A stretch of 17,533 nucleotides of DNA, from positions 1 through 17,533 of the forward strand of contig CADBME010000113.1 of assembly GCA_902795715.1 (NCBI GenBank). The letters run 5' to 3'. Below the pieces are notes generated by a model that made no database searches, was not told the DNA's origin, and saw nothing but the letters and a program-made list of their open reading frames with translations. The stretch comes from an uncultured Lachnospiraceae bacterium (GTDB lineage: Bacteria; Bacillota_A; Clostridia; Lachnospirales; Lachnospiraceae). Position 1 is the first letter of the stretch, and every line of letters starts with the position of its first letter. The position numbers and the translations under genes are program-made. Shown piece by piece: positions 1 to 7,847 of the stretch.

Positions 1-2720
1 ACGGAGACGCCTGCGGCTGCGGCCACGACCACGGCCATGACCATCATCATGATCACGATCATGGGGATGCCTGCGGTATCGGCCACGACCACCATCATGA
101 CCATGGGGATGCCTGTGGCTGCGGCCACGACCATGATCATGGGCAGGAGCCTCACGCTACCAGATCCCACACACATTTTGTGGAAGAACACCATCATGTA
201 CATGGTCATCCCGATGATTGCGAGTGTGAGGATTGTACATCATTTGTAGAGTACTGCGATATCTGTGGCGAGAGTCTGGCCAAGTGTAATTGCCGGATGC
301 CGGATGAGGATATGGAAAAGAGAGTCTATATTCTTGAAGGGATTGACTGTGCCAACTGTGCAGCTAAGATTGAAGCCAAGATCCGGTCTATGCCGGAGGT
401 GGGATTTGCTTCCGTCTCTTATGTGACAAAACAACTTCGGGTTTCCGCCAACAATCAGGATGAATTGATGCCCAAGATGCAGGCGGCTATTGATTCGATC
501 GAAGACGGAGTGACTCTGGTGCCCAGGAAACGGAAACGGTCTTCCGGGATTTCCAATACCAGGATCTATATTCTGGAGGGCCTTGACTGTGCCAACTGTG
601 CAGCTAAAGTCGAGCAGAAGCTCAGGACTTTGCCGGAGGTCGATGACGTTACCATTACCTATGCAACAAAGCAGATGAAGTTGTCGGCAAAGGACCCCGA
701 CCAGATTCTTCCCATCATCAAGGAGGCTATCGATTCGGTCGAAGATGGAATTACCATCGTTCCCAAAGATACTAAACCTGCTTCAGGACAGAAAGAGGAA
801 AAGAAGGAATCCATTATGGACAATCCTCTTTTCAGTATTTTTGCCGGGGCTGTCATTTTCATCATCGGTGAGATTCTGATTCATACCGTGATTCCGGAGC
901 ACTCCGTTGCTTCTTTTGCTATTTTCATTGTCGCTTATCTGATTCTGGGAGGTAAGGTCCTGATGGCTGCCTTTAAGAATATTCAGAAAGGACAGGTCTT
1001 CGATGAGAATTTCCTCATGTGTATTGCCACCATCGGAGCTTTCTGTATACAGGAGTTCCCCGAGGCCGTTGGCGTTATGCTTTTCTATCGGATCGGAGAA
1101 TACTTTGAGGACCGGGCTACAGAGCAGAGCCGAAGCCAGATCATGGAGGCTGTGGATTTAAGACCGGAAGTTGTCAATCTGGTAATCGGTGATGACATCC
1201 GTGTTGTCGATGCAGAGGAAGCCAATGTGGGCGACATTCTTCTGGTTCGTCCCGGCGACCGTATTCCTCTTGACGGCGTTATCATTGACGGTGAAAGCCG
1301 TATTGATACCTCGCCGGTAACCGGTGAGCCGGTTCCCGTTATGGCCCGAGTCGGAGACAACATTGTGTCCGGCTGTGTAAATACATCCGGCCAGCTGAAG
1401 ATGCGTGTAGAAAAAGTACTGGAAGAATCCATGGTAACCCGTATTCTGGATTCCGTGGAAAATGCCGCAGCCAGCAAGCCGGAAATCGATAAGTTTATTA
1501 CAAAGTTTGCAAGAGTTTATACACCATTTGTTGTATTCTTTGCTCTTTTTGTGGCCTTGGTACTCCCCCTTGTAATTCCCAGCTGGCATTATCTGGTTGA
1601 TCCGGCTTACAAGGGAGTCGAAAGTGTAATCTGGGGCACAAAAGGCACAGCGTCCATCTATACAGCTCTTACTTTCCTGGTCATCAGCTGTCCCTGCGCT
1701 CTGGTTCTCAGTGTTCCGCTGGCCTTCTTCTCCGGTATCGGTGCCGCATCGAAAAAAGGTATTCTTTTTAAGGGCGGTATCGCAATCGAGGGATTGAAAG
1801 GAATCAAAGCAGTGGTCATGGATAAGACCGGAACCATTACCAAAGGTAATTTTGTGGTCCAGAAAGCAGAATCCCTGGATCCCTCCATCACAGAAGACCA
1901 GCTCCTGGCCATCAGTGCCAGTTGTGAGCTGTCCTCCACCCATCCTATCGGGAGCAGTATCGTAACCGCTGCCGAGGAAAAGGGCCTGGAAATCGAACGT
2001 CCCTCTACTGTGGAAGAAATTGCCGGACAGGGTATTAAAGCTGTTTTGACAAAGGGAACGGCTCTGGTCGGAAACCGCAAGCTTATGGAAGCCTTTGGTA
2101 TTGAGCTGGGTGACTATCATAAAGAAGATTTCGGTACGGAAGTTCTGGTAGCACTGGACGGTAAGTTTATCGGGCATGTTGTAATTTCCGATACTATAAA
2201 GGAAGATGCGGCAGCGGCTATTGGCAGTGTGAAGAATTTGGGAATTAAGACAGTTATGCTGACAGGAGATGCTGAGGACAGTGCCAGAGCTGTGGCAGAT
2301 CAGACCGGAGTGGATGAGATTCATGCTAAGCTTCTTCCGGAAGATAAACTGACCCGCCTGAAGGAGATTCGGGAGAAAGACGGAGCTGTTATGTTTATCG
2401 GTGACGGTATCAATGATGCTCCGGTACTGGCCGGGGCTGATGTGGGAGCTGCCATGGGAAGCGGAGCCGATGCAGCAATTGAGGCAGCCGATGTGGTCTT
2501 CATGAACTCCGAGATGAACGCTATTCCCGAGGCTCTTAGTATTGCAAGGATGACCAACAGAATTTCCTGGCAGAATGTATATTTTGCCCTGGCTATTAAG
2601 ATTATCGTCATGATTATGGGTCTGTTCGGCTTCGCCAATATGTGGCTGGCCGTATTTGCGGACACCGGAGTATCGGTACTCTGTCTGCTGAACTCCATCC
2701 GGATACTCCGGAGAAAATAA
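1..2720 (+). CDS. cadA: Zn/Cd/Pb-exporting P1B-type ATPase, 5'-partial, His-rich N-terminus
   Basis: Membrane ATPase that pumps Zn2+/Cd2+/Pb2+ out of the cytoplasm. The frame is open to the left edge, so the true start is outside; the GTG at 180 is internal, since in-frame codons from 3 encode three DACG(C/I)GHDH-type repeats. Counting the codon at 3 as residue 1, the order is: His/Asp-rich array (1-50), Cys-rich linker (CECEDC, CDIC, CNC; about 72-100), HMA domain 1 with CANC at 116-119, HMA domain 2 with CANC at 196-199, transmembrane segments, TGE actuator motif (about 444), CPC at 563-565 in the membrane, DKTGT with phosphorylated Asp607, the THPIG nucleotide-binding motif and GDGIND with Asp801. 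The last helices contain a Lys (ALAIK) and the ADTG motif typical of the P1B-2 (CadA/ZntA) subgroup, which argues against copper as substrate. Stop TAA at 2718, then a terminator. A likely regulator is the ArsR-family gene at 3933. The family and metal class are secure; the exact metal is inferred. Confidence 0.95.
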   Translation, partial: GDACGCGHDHGHDHHHDHDHGDACGIGHDHHHDHGDACGCGHDHDHGQEPHATRSHTHFVEEHHHVHGHPDDCECEDCTSFVEYCDICGESLAKCNCRMPDEDMEKRVYILEGIDCANCAAKIEAKIRSMPEVGFASVSYVTKQLRVSANNQDELMPKMQAAIDSIEDGVTLVPRKRKRSSGISNTRIYILEGLDCANCAAKVEQKLRTLPEVDDVTITYATKQMKLSAKDPDQILPIIKEAIDSVEDGITIVPKDTKPASGQKEEKKESIMDNPLFSIFAGAVIFIIGEILIHTVIPEHSVASFAIFIVAYLILGGKVLMAAFKNIQKGQVFDENFLMCIATIGAFCIQEFPEAVGVMLFYRIGEYFEDRATEQSRSQIMEAVDLRPEVVNLVIGDDIRVVDAEEANVGDILLVRPGDRIPLDGVIIDGESRIDTSPVTGEPVPVMARVGDNIVSGCVNTSGQLKMRVEKVLEESMVTRILDSVENAAASKPEIDKFITKFARVYTPFVVFFALFVALVLPLVIPSWHYLVDPAYKGVESVIWGTKGTASIYTALTFLVISCPCALVLSVPLAFFSGIGAASKKGILFKGGIAIEGLKGIKAVVMDKTGTITKGNFVVQKAESLDPSITEDQLLAISASCELSSTHPIGSSIVTAAEEKGLEIERPSTVEEIAGQGIKAVLTKGTALVGNRKLMEAFGIELGDYHKEDFGTEVLVALDGKFIGHVVISDTIKEDAAAAIGSVKNLGIKTVMLTGDAEDSARAVADQTGVDEIHAKLLPEDKLTRLKEIREKDGAVMFIGDGINDAPVLAGADVGAAMGSGADAAIEAADVVFMNSEMNAIPEALSIARMTNRISWQNVYFALAIKIIVMIMGLFGFANMWLAVFADTGVSVLCLLNSIRILRRK
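6..149 (+). repeat. Imperfect in-frame tandem repeats encoding His/Cys metal-binding array
   Basis: Three related units begin at 6, 66 and 108, each starting with codons for D-A-C-G-(C/I)-G-H-D-H and continuing with a variable run of His and Asp codons. The units shorten from about 60 to about 42 bp, and the differences lie in the number of cat/gac codons. The array may continue beyond the left edge. It encodes the His-rich metal-binding tail of the ATPase, and such repeats can change length by slippage. Confidence 0.85.
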
Positions 2721-2740
2721 TAAGAAGGAATCCTCCTCTT

Positions 2741-2779
2741 AGGCACCGGCTGACGGGAAATGGTCAGTCGGTGCCTTTT
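2741..2779 (+). terminator. Intrinsic terminator of the metal ATPase gene
   Basis: A 14-bp stem (AGGCACCGGCTGAC at 2741-2754 pairing with GTCAGTCGGTGCCT at 2763-2776, one G-U pair) with an 8-nt loop is followed by TTTTA. It starts 20 nt after the ATPase stop and abuts the stop codon of the convergent gene at 2781. It may also act weakly for that gene, although the other flank is not U-rich. Confidence 0.9.
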
Positions 2780-2780
2780 A

Positions 2781-3728
2781 TCATTTTCCATCGGACAGAT
2801 AAGATAGGATAGACTCTATAATCTCCGGCGTTTGGTACTCGTAACCTTCCGGACCCAGAATCAGAGCATAGGCAAAATTGTCGGCCAAAACTTCTTCCGG
2901 ATCCACATAGTATTCAGTATTTTCCCCGAAGATCTCCTTGTAATTGGAGGATTCTTCAAGAGCATAGATGCGGGATGGATTCTCAACAGGGACCAGGCCG
3001 GCTTTCATGGAGGTCATGAAATTGTCTCCGGGCTTTTCAAAGGGTTTTTCTGTTGTGAAAACAGGAGCACATTTTACCGGTTTCCCCTGGAGTATGAATT
3101 CGGCATAGGAATCATGCCTTTCTACATCGGGATTGCGGATGATCCGGTCGAGAACTTCCCGTGAAAAGGAAATCTCATGATCCATGATGAAAAAGTGGAT
3201 TATCTTGTACATGTCCCGGCGAAAGTCAGGATTCTGCCGGGTGAAACAATGAAATAGTTCATGGGCTACCGTCCACAGGAAATGCTCCTTGCAGTCATCC
3301 TCCGGAGTCAATCCGGTGTTGAGTAGCTCCTGACCCAGATAGATTTCTGTCCCGTGGGTGTAGGCAGCTGCCAGACATTCTTCCTCCATGGAGGTTTTGA
3401 TAAAGACAATGGGTTTGGTTTCGGGAAGACGGTAGAGGCATGTTTTGCAGATCCGAAGGATCAGCCTCATAGCCCAGTCCACGATACGGCCTTCTTCTTT
3501 TGAAAAAGCGGAAACCTGGTCACAGGCAAAAGATGTCCATTCCCTCAGGCTGGCGCCTTTTTTCTGCAGGCGGAAGTTGAGATCGTTTTGAGAAAAGTGC
3601 TCATAGTAAGATTTGTGGTCCAGAAGGCGTCTTATGCCCTCTTCCCGCCCGGCAATACGCCAGGAAATCGGCGGCTTTTTGACTTTTTTATGGTTTGCTT
3701 TGAGATAAGGATGTTTTTTCTTGCCCAT
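2781..3728 (-). CDS. Uncharacterised HExxH (gluzincin-like) metallopeptidase-like protein
   Basis: A 315-aa soluble protein; I do not recognise a named family. The visible signature is a zinc-peptidase motif, VAHELFH, with His156, Glu157 and His160. About 120 residues later comes PEEVLADNFA (Glu279, Asp283), the kind of E-x-x-A-D-x-F-A segment that supplies the third Glu ligand in gluzincins. The N-terminus is very basic (MGKKKHPYLKANHKK) and no signal peptide or membrane segment is seen, so it is probably cytoplasmic. ATG at 3728 was chosen because AAAGG lies a few bases upstream; the frame stays open to 3848, but that extension runs through the putative promoter region. The gene is convergent with the metal ATPase and divergent from the ArsR-type gene. 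Whether it cleaves peptides is unknown, and a link to zinc is only suggested by position. Confidence 0.75.
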   Translation of the reverse strand: MGKKKHPYLKANHKKVKKPPISWRIAGREEGIRRLLDHKSYYEHFSQNDLNFRLQKKGASLREWTSFACDQVSAFSKEEGRIVDWAMRLILRICKTCLYRLPETKPIVFIKTSMEEECLAAAYTHGTEIYLGQELLNTGLTPEDDCKEHFLWTVAHELFHCFTRQNPDFRRDMYKIIHFFIMDHEISFSREVLDRIIRNPDVERHDSYAEFILQGKPVKCAPVFTTEKPFEKPGDNFMTSMKAGLVPVENPSRIYALEESSNYKEIFGENTEYYVDPEEVLADNFAYALILGPEGYEYQTPEIIESILSYLSDGK

Positions 3729-3782
3729 AATGACCTTTCTTCTGTAAATATCGGATAGGGGGAGCTCTGACTTGTTTCTATC

Positions 3783-3794
3783 ATAGTATACTAT
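3783..3794. promoter_or_regulatory. Perfect 12-bp palindrome in divergent promoter region
   Basis: ATAGTATACTAT is a perfect palindrome between the metallopeptidase-like gene (start 3728) and the ArsR-family gene (start 3933), just upstream of the plus-strand -35 box at 3804. It could be an operator or part of a minus-strand -10 region (TATGAT or TATACT reading leftward). The function is inferred only. Confidence 0.3.
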
Positions 3795-3803
3795 ATCATC
3801 ATT

Positions 3804-3832
3804 TTGACAAGTGGTTTTAAAAATTGTATCAT
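3804..3832 (+). promoter_or_regulatory. Sigma-A-type promoter for the ArsR-family gene
   Basis: TTGACA (3804-3809), a 17-nt spacer and TATCAT (3827-3832) give a near-consensus promoter pointing at the ArsR-family gene. The 5' UTR would be about 95 nt. A short inverted repeat, TTGA-N6-TCAA at 3869-3882, lies downstream and could be the metal-repressor operator, but it is a weak match. Confidence 0.65.
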
Positions 3833-3932
3833 AAGATGAAAAGGGCAAAAACTATTTCATAATAGAAATTGAGAATTATCAACAGTCCATATCAGGCTGA
3901 GACAAAAGACAGACAGATTGCCGGAGGGATGT

Positions 3933-4298
3933 ATGGAAAGCAGAAAAGAAGAGCATGAGGCGATATTTCCGCAAGTGATAGAGACGGTAAGAGACCGCAT
4001 GCCCAGGGATCATGATATGGAAAAAGTTACCTCCTTTTTTAAGGTTCTCGGTGATTATACCAGAATCCGGATTCTGTACGCATTGAAGGAAAAGGAGATG
4101 TGTGCCGGAGATATTGCTGTCCTGCTAAATATGACCAAGTCCGCTGTATCCCACCAGCTCGCCCTTATGAGAAATATGCACCAGGTGCGTTCAAGAAGGG
4201 AAGGGAGGAATGTCTTTTATTCTCTGGATGATCAGCATATTGTCGATATTATTGAGGAAGCCCTGATTCATATGAGGCATGAGGAAGACCAGGTATAA
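3933..4298 (+). CDS. ArsR/SmtB-family zinc-type metalloregulatory repressor
   Basis: A 121-aa winged-helix repressor that in this family leaves DNA when it binds metal, releasing expression of metal exporters. The core KVLGDYTRIRILYAL, the recognition-helix segment LNMTKSAVSHQLALMR and the wing RREGRNVFYSL are typical ArsR. The C-terminal helix has Asp100, His102, His113 and His116, exactly the D-x-H-x10-H-x2-H spacing of the alpha-5 zinc site of SmtB/CzrA. The CadC-type alpha-3 Cys-x-Cys pair is absent (only one Cys, in EMCAGD), so zinc rather than Cd/Pb sensing is favoured. ATG at 3933 has GGAGGG 4 nt upstream; the TTG at 3918 overlaps the upstream flank of that site and is rejected. The probable target is the metal ATPase ending at 2720, and probably the gene itself. 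Confidence 0.9.
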   Translation: MESRKEEHEAIFPQVIETVRDRMPRDHDMEKVTSFFKVLGDYTRIRILYALKEKEMCAGDIAVLLNMTKSAVSHQLALMRNMHQVRSRREGRNVFYSLDDQHIVDIIEEALIHMRHEEDQV

Positions 4299-4369
4299 GC
4301 CGGAAAGAACAGGAAGAGGATGAACACCTGTAAATATAAAGAATGATCCGATAAATACCAGGAATGAAT

Positions 4370-4422
4370 AATACAAAAAAATGAAAAAAGAACCCGGGAT
4401 GATTCAAATTCATTCCGGGTTC
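4370..4422 (-). terminator. Intrinsic terminator closing the ABC transporter operon
   Basis: On the minus strand a 13-bp stem (positions 4410-4422 with 4390-4402, one G-U pair, 7-nt loop) is followed by a T-rich run (CTTTTTTCATTTTTTT). It lies about 45 nt past the stop of the last ABC ATPase gene. In the plus direction the tail is poor, but the hairpin may also stop transcription of the ArsR-family gene. Confidence 0.9.
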
Positions 4423-4468
4423 CTGCTTTACACGGTCTTGCGCCAGGAGACGCGCCGTTTTATATTGC

Positions 4469-5215
4469 CTACAAATTTCTGAAGCGGCTAAGAAAGTCTT
4501 TTGTCTTTTCTTTCCTGGGATGAACGAAGATATCCTCGCTGCTCCCTTCCTCTTCAATAACTCCGTCTGCCATAAAGATCACATGGCTGGAAACATCCCT
4601 GGCGAAGGCCATCTCATGTGTAACAATCAACATGGTCATACCTTCATTAGCCAGAGCGGTCATAACATTCAGAACTTCCCCAACCATTTGCGGATCCAGG
4701 GCGGAAGTCGGCTCATCAAAGAGAAGAATCTCGGGTTCCATGGTCAGAGCCCTGGCAATCGCTACACGCTGCTGCTGGCCGCCGGACAGCTGTCGGGGTT
4801 TGGCATTGATAAAGGGATCCATATCTACCTTTTTCAAAAATGTCCTGGCTCTTTCTTCCGCTTCTTCTTTCTTATTCCCTTTCACTTTGATCGGGCCAAC
4901 CATGCAGTTTTCAAGAACAGTCATGTTGGAGAAGAGATTGAAGCTCTGGAAGACCATGCCAACCTTCTCCCGGTAAGCATAGATGTTCATTCTGGGATTG
5001 GTGATGTCTTCTCCGTGGTAAAGAATACTGCCGCCGGTAGGTGTTTCAAGCAGGTTGATACAGCGCAACAGAGTAGATTTTCCGGAACCGGATGCTCCGA
5101 TGATGGAAATGACATCTCCTTTATTTACACTGAAATGAATATCTTTAAGCACTTCGTGATTTCCGAAACTTTTTATAAGATGATCTATTTCAAGAATGCT
5201 TTTATTATTGCTCAT
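4469..5215 (-). CDS. Polar amino acid ABC importer, ATP-binding subunit (importer 1)
   Basis: A 248-aa cytoplasmic ATPase that powers the permease encoded next to it. Motifs in order: Walker [10 protein letters not shown] (40-48), Q-loop Gln90 (VFQSFNLF), signature LSGGQQQR (143-150), Walker B ILLFDEP (163-169), SALD D-loop, and switch His200 (VTHE). Length and sequence fit the GlnQ/ArtP/TcyC class, which handles polar amino acids. The ATG at 5215 overlaps the permease stop in an ATGA arrangement, indicating translational coupling. It is the last gene of the operon, followed by a terminator. The substrate cannot be read from the ATPase. Confidence 0.95.
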   Translation of the reverse strand: MSNNKSILEIDHLIKSFGNHEVLKDIHFSVNKGDVISIIGASGSGKSTLLRCINLLETPTGGSILYHGEDITNPRMNIYAYREKVGMVFQSFNLFSNMTVLENCMVGPIKVKGNKKEEAEERARTFLKKVDMDPFINAKPRQLSGGQQQRVAIARALTMEPEILLFDEPTSALDPQMVGEVLNVMTALANEGMTMLIVTHEMAFARDVSSHVIFMADGVIEEEGSSEDIFVHPRKEKTKDFLSRFRNL

Positions 5216-6006
5216 CGCATTGCACTCCTTCCTGCATCATTTAGCTGGTTGCCGATATCCATATTGTCAACCAGTTCATAATTGTCACTGCCATCAAGAT
5301 ACTTCTCCCAAAGATTCAGAAGCCTTGAGGAAATAATGGTCATGGTCAGATAGATTGCCATAACGATGGTAGCCGATTCAAAATAAGTGTACATTGCACC
5401 GGCGACACTCTTGTGAACGAAGAAGAGGTCGACAATACTGATGATCGATAAAACGGAAGTATCCTTGATGTTAATGATAAAATTGTTGCCGATCTGGGGA
5501 ATGATATTTCGGAAAGCCTGGGGAAGGATTACATTAACCATGGCCTGGAAATGATTCATACCTATGGCTTTTGCGCCCTCCATCTGACCGGGATCCACTG
5601 AGATGATACCGCCACGAACGGATTCTGCCATATAGGCGCCGGTATTGATGGATACGACCAGAAAGGCAGATTCCCACATGCCAAGCTGGATATTAAATAC
5701 CTGAGCCGCACCGTAATAGATAAAAACAGCCTGGACGATCATGGGTGTTCCCCGGAACAGTTCCACATAGGCCTTCAATAAGAATTTGATTGCGGTAATA
5801 ATAGTTCTTTTTGCCGGATGATCACGTTTGGCATCGAGGGGAATGGTCTGTACGATACCCACAGCAAAACCGATCACACAGCCGATAAAGGTTGAAACGA
5901 TGGCGATCAGCATGGTGGTGGCAGCACCCTTGGCGTAGGAGGGCCCATAATGCTGAAGGAGATAGATGATCCTCTCGAAGAAATTCATTTGAGAAATGGA
6001 TGTCAT
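5212..6006 (-). CDS. Polar amino acid ABC importer, permease subunit (importer 1)
   Basis: A 264-aa inner-membrane permease of the His/Glu/Gln/Arg family (HisM/GlnP type), with about five hydrophobic helices, the family segment [11 protein letters not shown], and the ATPase-contacting EAA loop ([12 protein letters not shown] ... ILPQAFRN). The ATG at 6006 has AAGGG about 9 nt upstream and begins [13 protein letters not shown]. The frame stays open to 6123, but that extension would translate through a hairpin with a U-rich tail, so it is rejected. The stop overlaps the next gene's start by 4 nt. The C-terminal tail (about 30 residues, rich in Asp and Asn) is longer than in the paralogue at 7834. 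Confidence 0.92.
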   Translation of the reverse strand: MTSISQMNFFERIIYLLQHYGPSYAKGAATTMLIAIVSTFIGCVIGFAVGIVQTIPLDAKRDHPAKRTIITAIKFLLKAYVELFRGTPMIVQAVFIYYGAAQVFNIQLGMWESAFLVVSINTGAYMAESVRGGIISVDPGQMEGAKAIGMNHFQAMVNVILPQAFRNIIPQIGNNFIINIKDTSVLSIISIVDLFFVHKSVAGAMYTYFESATIVMAIYLTMTIISSRLLNLWEKYLDGSDNYELVDNMDIGNQLNDAGRSAMR

Positions 6007-6067
6007 ATTTGTGTTCCCTTCTTTAAGTACAGATGATAAACAATTGTACAGAATCGGAATCGAGTGG

Positions 6068-6112
6068 TGAGAAAAAGAATCAGATGCCTTCCGGATATCC
6101 GTCAGGCATCTG
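6068..6112 (-). terminator. Intra-operon hairpin with U-rich tail, likely attenuator
   Basis: On the minus strand CAGATGCCT (6112-6104) pairs perfectly with AGGCATCTG (6089-6081); the loop contains the smaller palindrome CGGATATCCG. The stem is followed by ATTCTTTTTCTC. It lies between the binding-protein stop (6165) and the permease start (6006). Such elements commonly let the binding protein be made in excess over the membrane subunits. Confidence 0.7.
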
Positions 6113-6164
6113 AATATAATCAAATAGATCGTTACCGGTTGGCGGTCACTGTACGATAGCCTGC

Positions 6165-7043
6165 TTATTCAGATAATGGCTGAACCGAGATGGCTTCGTC
6201 CATCATCTTGTTATAATCATCTGGAGTCATCTTGCTCAGTACGGAGTTAATCTGCTCAACAAGCTCTTTGTTGCCCTTTCTTACAGAAACGCCGATGTTG
6301 ATATCTTCATCAGAAACTTCGAAATTGTCATCGGTGTCAGTGTAGTCAAGAAGCTTAAAGTCCGGATAAGCAACCAGGGCAGCCTGGGCGGTAGGCATAT
6401 CCGTGACTACCAGATCACATTTTCCGCTGTTAAGAGCTACCAGCATAGCCGGAGCAGACTCCTGTGCCGGCAGAACATTTGCATCCTTGATCTGGGGGAG
6501 ACATTTGTCATACCAGATGGTTCCAAGCTGGGAAGTACAAGTTGCACCTGCAAGTTCGGACAGTCCCTTTGCTTCTGCATATTTTCCATCTTTCCTTACC
6601 AGGGTTACGATAGATGCGTAATAGTAGGGCTCTGTAAAATCAACCATTTCCAGTCGCTCAGAAGTGATAGACTGGCCGGCGATGACACAGTCGATCGTGC
6701 CGGACTGTACAGCAGGGATCAGGGAATCCCAGTCAAGTTTCACGATCTGAAGCTCATAACCAAGTTCCTCAGCAATCTTTTTAGCCATCATAACATCGTA
6801 TCCATAAGCGTAGTCGGAACTGTCATTGATGGGCACCGCACCGTTGGAGTCATCGGGCTGGGTCCAATTGTAAGGAGCATAACCGCATTCCATGGCAACC
6901 TTTAAGGTCTTGCCATCACTGGTAGCCTGCCCTGTTCCTGTGGATGAATCAGCTAACTGGTCGGAGGAATTGTTTGCACTGCTGCATGCAGCCATAGTCA
7001 CAAGCATGGCTGCCGTCAAAAGTAAACAAATCAGTTTTTTCAT
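6165..7043 (-). CDS. Polar amino acid ABC importer, substrate-binding lipoprotein (importer 1)
   Basis: A 292-aa extracytoplasmic binding protein of the SBP_bac_3 family, anchored by lipid at Cys20. The signal peptide ends in the lipobox VTMAAC and is followed by a Ser/Thr/Gly-rich linker. The mature domain has the family landmarks: LKVAMECGYAPYNW, WDSLIPAVQSGTIDCVIAGQSIT and SERLEMVDFTEPYYYAS, where the Arg typically holds the ligand carboxylate. An acidic insert after YNW (QPDDSNGAVPINDSSD) is absent from the paralogue at 8573, so the ligand may differ. AGGAAAGGG lies about 10 nt before the ATG. Upstream, 36 nt away, ends the ATPase of importer 2; downstream a probable attenuator precedes the permease. 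The exact amino acid is unknown. Confidence 0.93.
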   Translation of the reverse strand: MKKLICLLLTAAMLVTMAACSSANNSSDQLADSSTGTGQATSDGKTLKVAMECGYAPYNWTQPDDSNGAVPINDSSDYAYGYDVMMAKKIAEELGYELQIVKLDWDSLIPAVQSGTIDCVIAGQSITSERLEMVDFTEPYYYASIVTLVRKDGKYAEAKGLSELAGATCTSQLGTIWYDKCLPQIKDANVLPAQESAPAMLVALNSGKCDLVVTDMPTAQAALVAYPDFKLLDYTDTDDNFEVSDEDINIGVSVRKGNKELVEQINSVLSKMTPDDYNKMMDEAISVQPLSE

Positions 7044-7079
7044 AAATATTAAACCCTTTCCTAGATTGATAATAGCAAT

Positions 7080-7847
7080 CTATAATACTTTGGATAAGAA
7101 TTCCTGGGTTCGTGCTTCCCGGGGATTGTTGAAAACATCGTTGGGGAGCCCCTGCTCCAGGATCTGCCCGTCATCCATGAAGAAAAGTCTGGTGCCGACT
7201 TCTCTGGCAAAACCCATCTCATGAGTGACCACGGCCATGGTCATTCCGTCATTAGCCAGGTCTTTCATAACACTGAGCACTTCGCCGACCATTTCAGGGT
7301 CGAGAGCAGATGTGGGCTCGTCAAAAAGCATCATTTTCGGTTTCATTGCCAGAGACCGGACGATTGCGATTCGCTGTTTCTGCCCGCCGGAAAGCTGGAC
7401 AGGATAGGAATCTGCCTTGTCGACCAGATTGACCAGACCCAGCAGCCGGAGCGCTTCTTCCTTGGCTTCCTCGGCATTCATCAGTTTCAGCTTGGTCGGT
7501 GCCAAAGTGATGTTCTCCATGATGGTTTTATGGGGAAACAGATTAAAGTGCTGGAATACCATACCCATGTGCATACGGATCTTATTGATATCTGCTTTGG
7601 GATCCGTGATCTCCATTCCGTCAAAAATGATTTTTCCGGAAGTCGGAGTCTCCAGCAGATTCAGACACCGCAGGAATGTGGATTTGCCTGAGCCGGAAGG
7701 TCCGATGATAACAATTTTTTCACCCTTATGTATGTTCTCAGTGATGTCTTTGAGAACCTCATGATGACCGAAAGATTTATAAAGATGTTCAACGGAAATC
7801 ATGATGTCGTTGGCTGCCGGATTCATACTGTCATTAGCGAATGTCAC
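7080..7847 (-). CDS. Polar amino acid ABC importer, ATP-binding subunit (importer 2), GTG start
   Basis: A 255-aa cytoplasmic ATPase of the GlnQ class. Motifs: Walker [10 protein letters not shown] (49-57), Q-loop Gln99 (VFQHFNLF), signature LSGGQKQR (152-159), Walker B MMLFDEP (172-178) and switch His209 (VTHE). The GTG at 7847 was chosen because a strong AGAGGAGG lies 10 nt upstream; the first in-frame ATG (7826) is 31 nt from it. With this start the gene overlaps the permease end by 14 nt, implying coupled translation. It resembles the ATPase at 4469 along its whole length, so the two importers are paralogous. Confidence 0.93.
   Translation of the reverse strand: MTFANDSMNPAANDIMISVEHLYKSFGHHEVLKDITENIHKGEKIVIIGPSGSGKSTFLRCLNLLETPTSGKIIFDGMEITDPKADINKIRMHMGMVFQHFNLFPHKTIMENITLAPTKLKLMNAEEAKEEALRLLGLVNLVDKADSYPVQLSGGQKQRIAIVRSLAMKPKMMLFDEPTSALDPEMVGEVLSVMKDLANDGMTMAVVTHEMGFAREVGTRLFFMDDGQILEQGLPNDVFNNPREARTQEFLSKVL

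Noticed and set aside
37..249. Short Met/Ile/Thr-rich reading frame at the left edge
   Set aside because: It is the other frame of the His-codon repeats; the His/Cys-rich frame is continuous with the ATPase and makes biochemical sense.
1158..2324. 388-codon open frame antisense to the ATPase
   Set aside because: It lies wholly inside a well-supported P-type ATPase, has Cys/His/Phe-rich composition without domain motifs, and lacks a ribosome binding site.
3933..4298. CadC-type Cd/Pb sensor
   Set aside because: The N-terminal and alpha-3 Cys ligands of CadC are missing; only the alpha-5 zinc site is complete.
4520..5281. 253-codon plus-strand frame over the ABC ATPase gene
   Set aside because: It is antisense to a gene with every ABC motif; no signal or family resemblance.
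6007..6123. N-terminal extension of the importer 1 permease
   Set aside because: It would translate through the attenuator hairpin and has no ribosome binding site; the ATG at 6006 fits the family's usual N-terminus.
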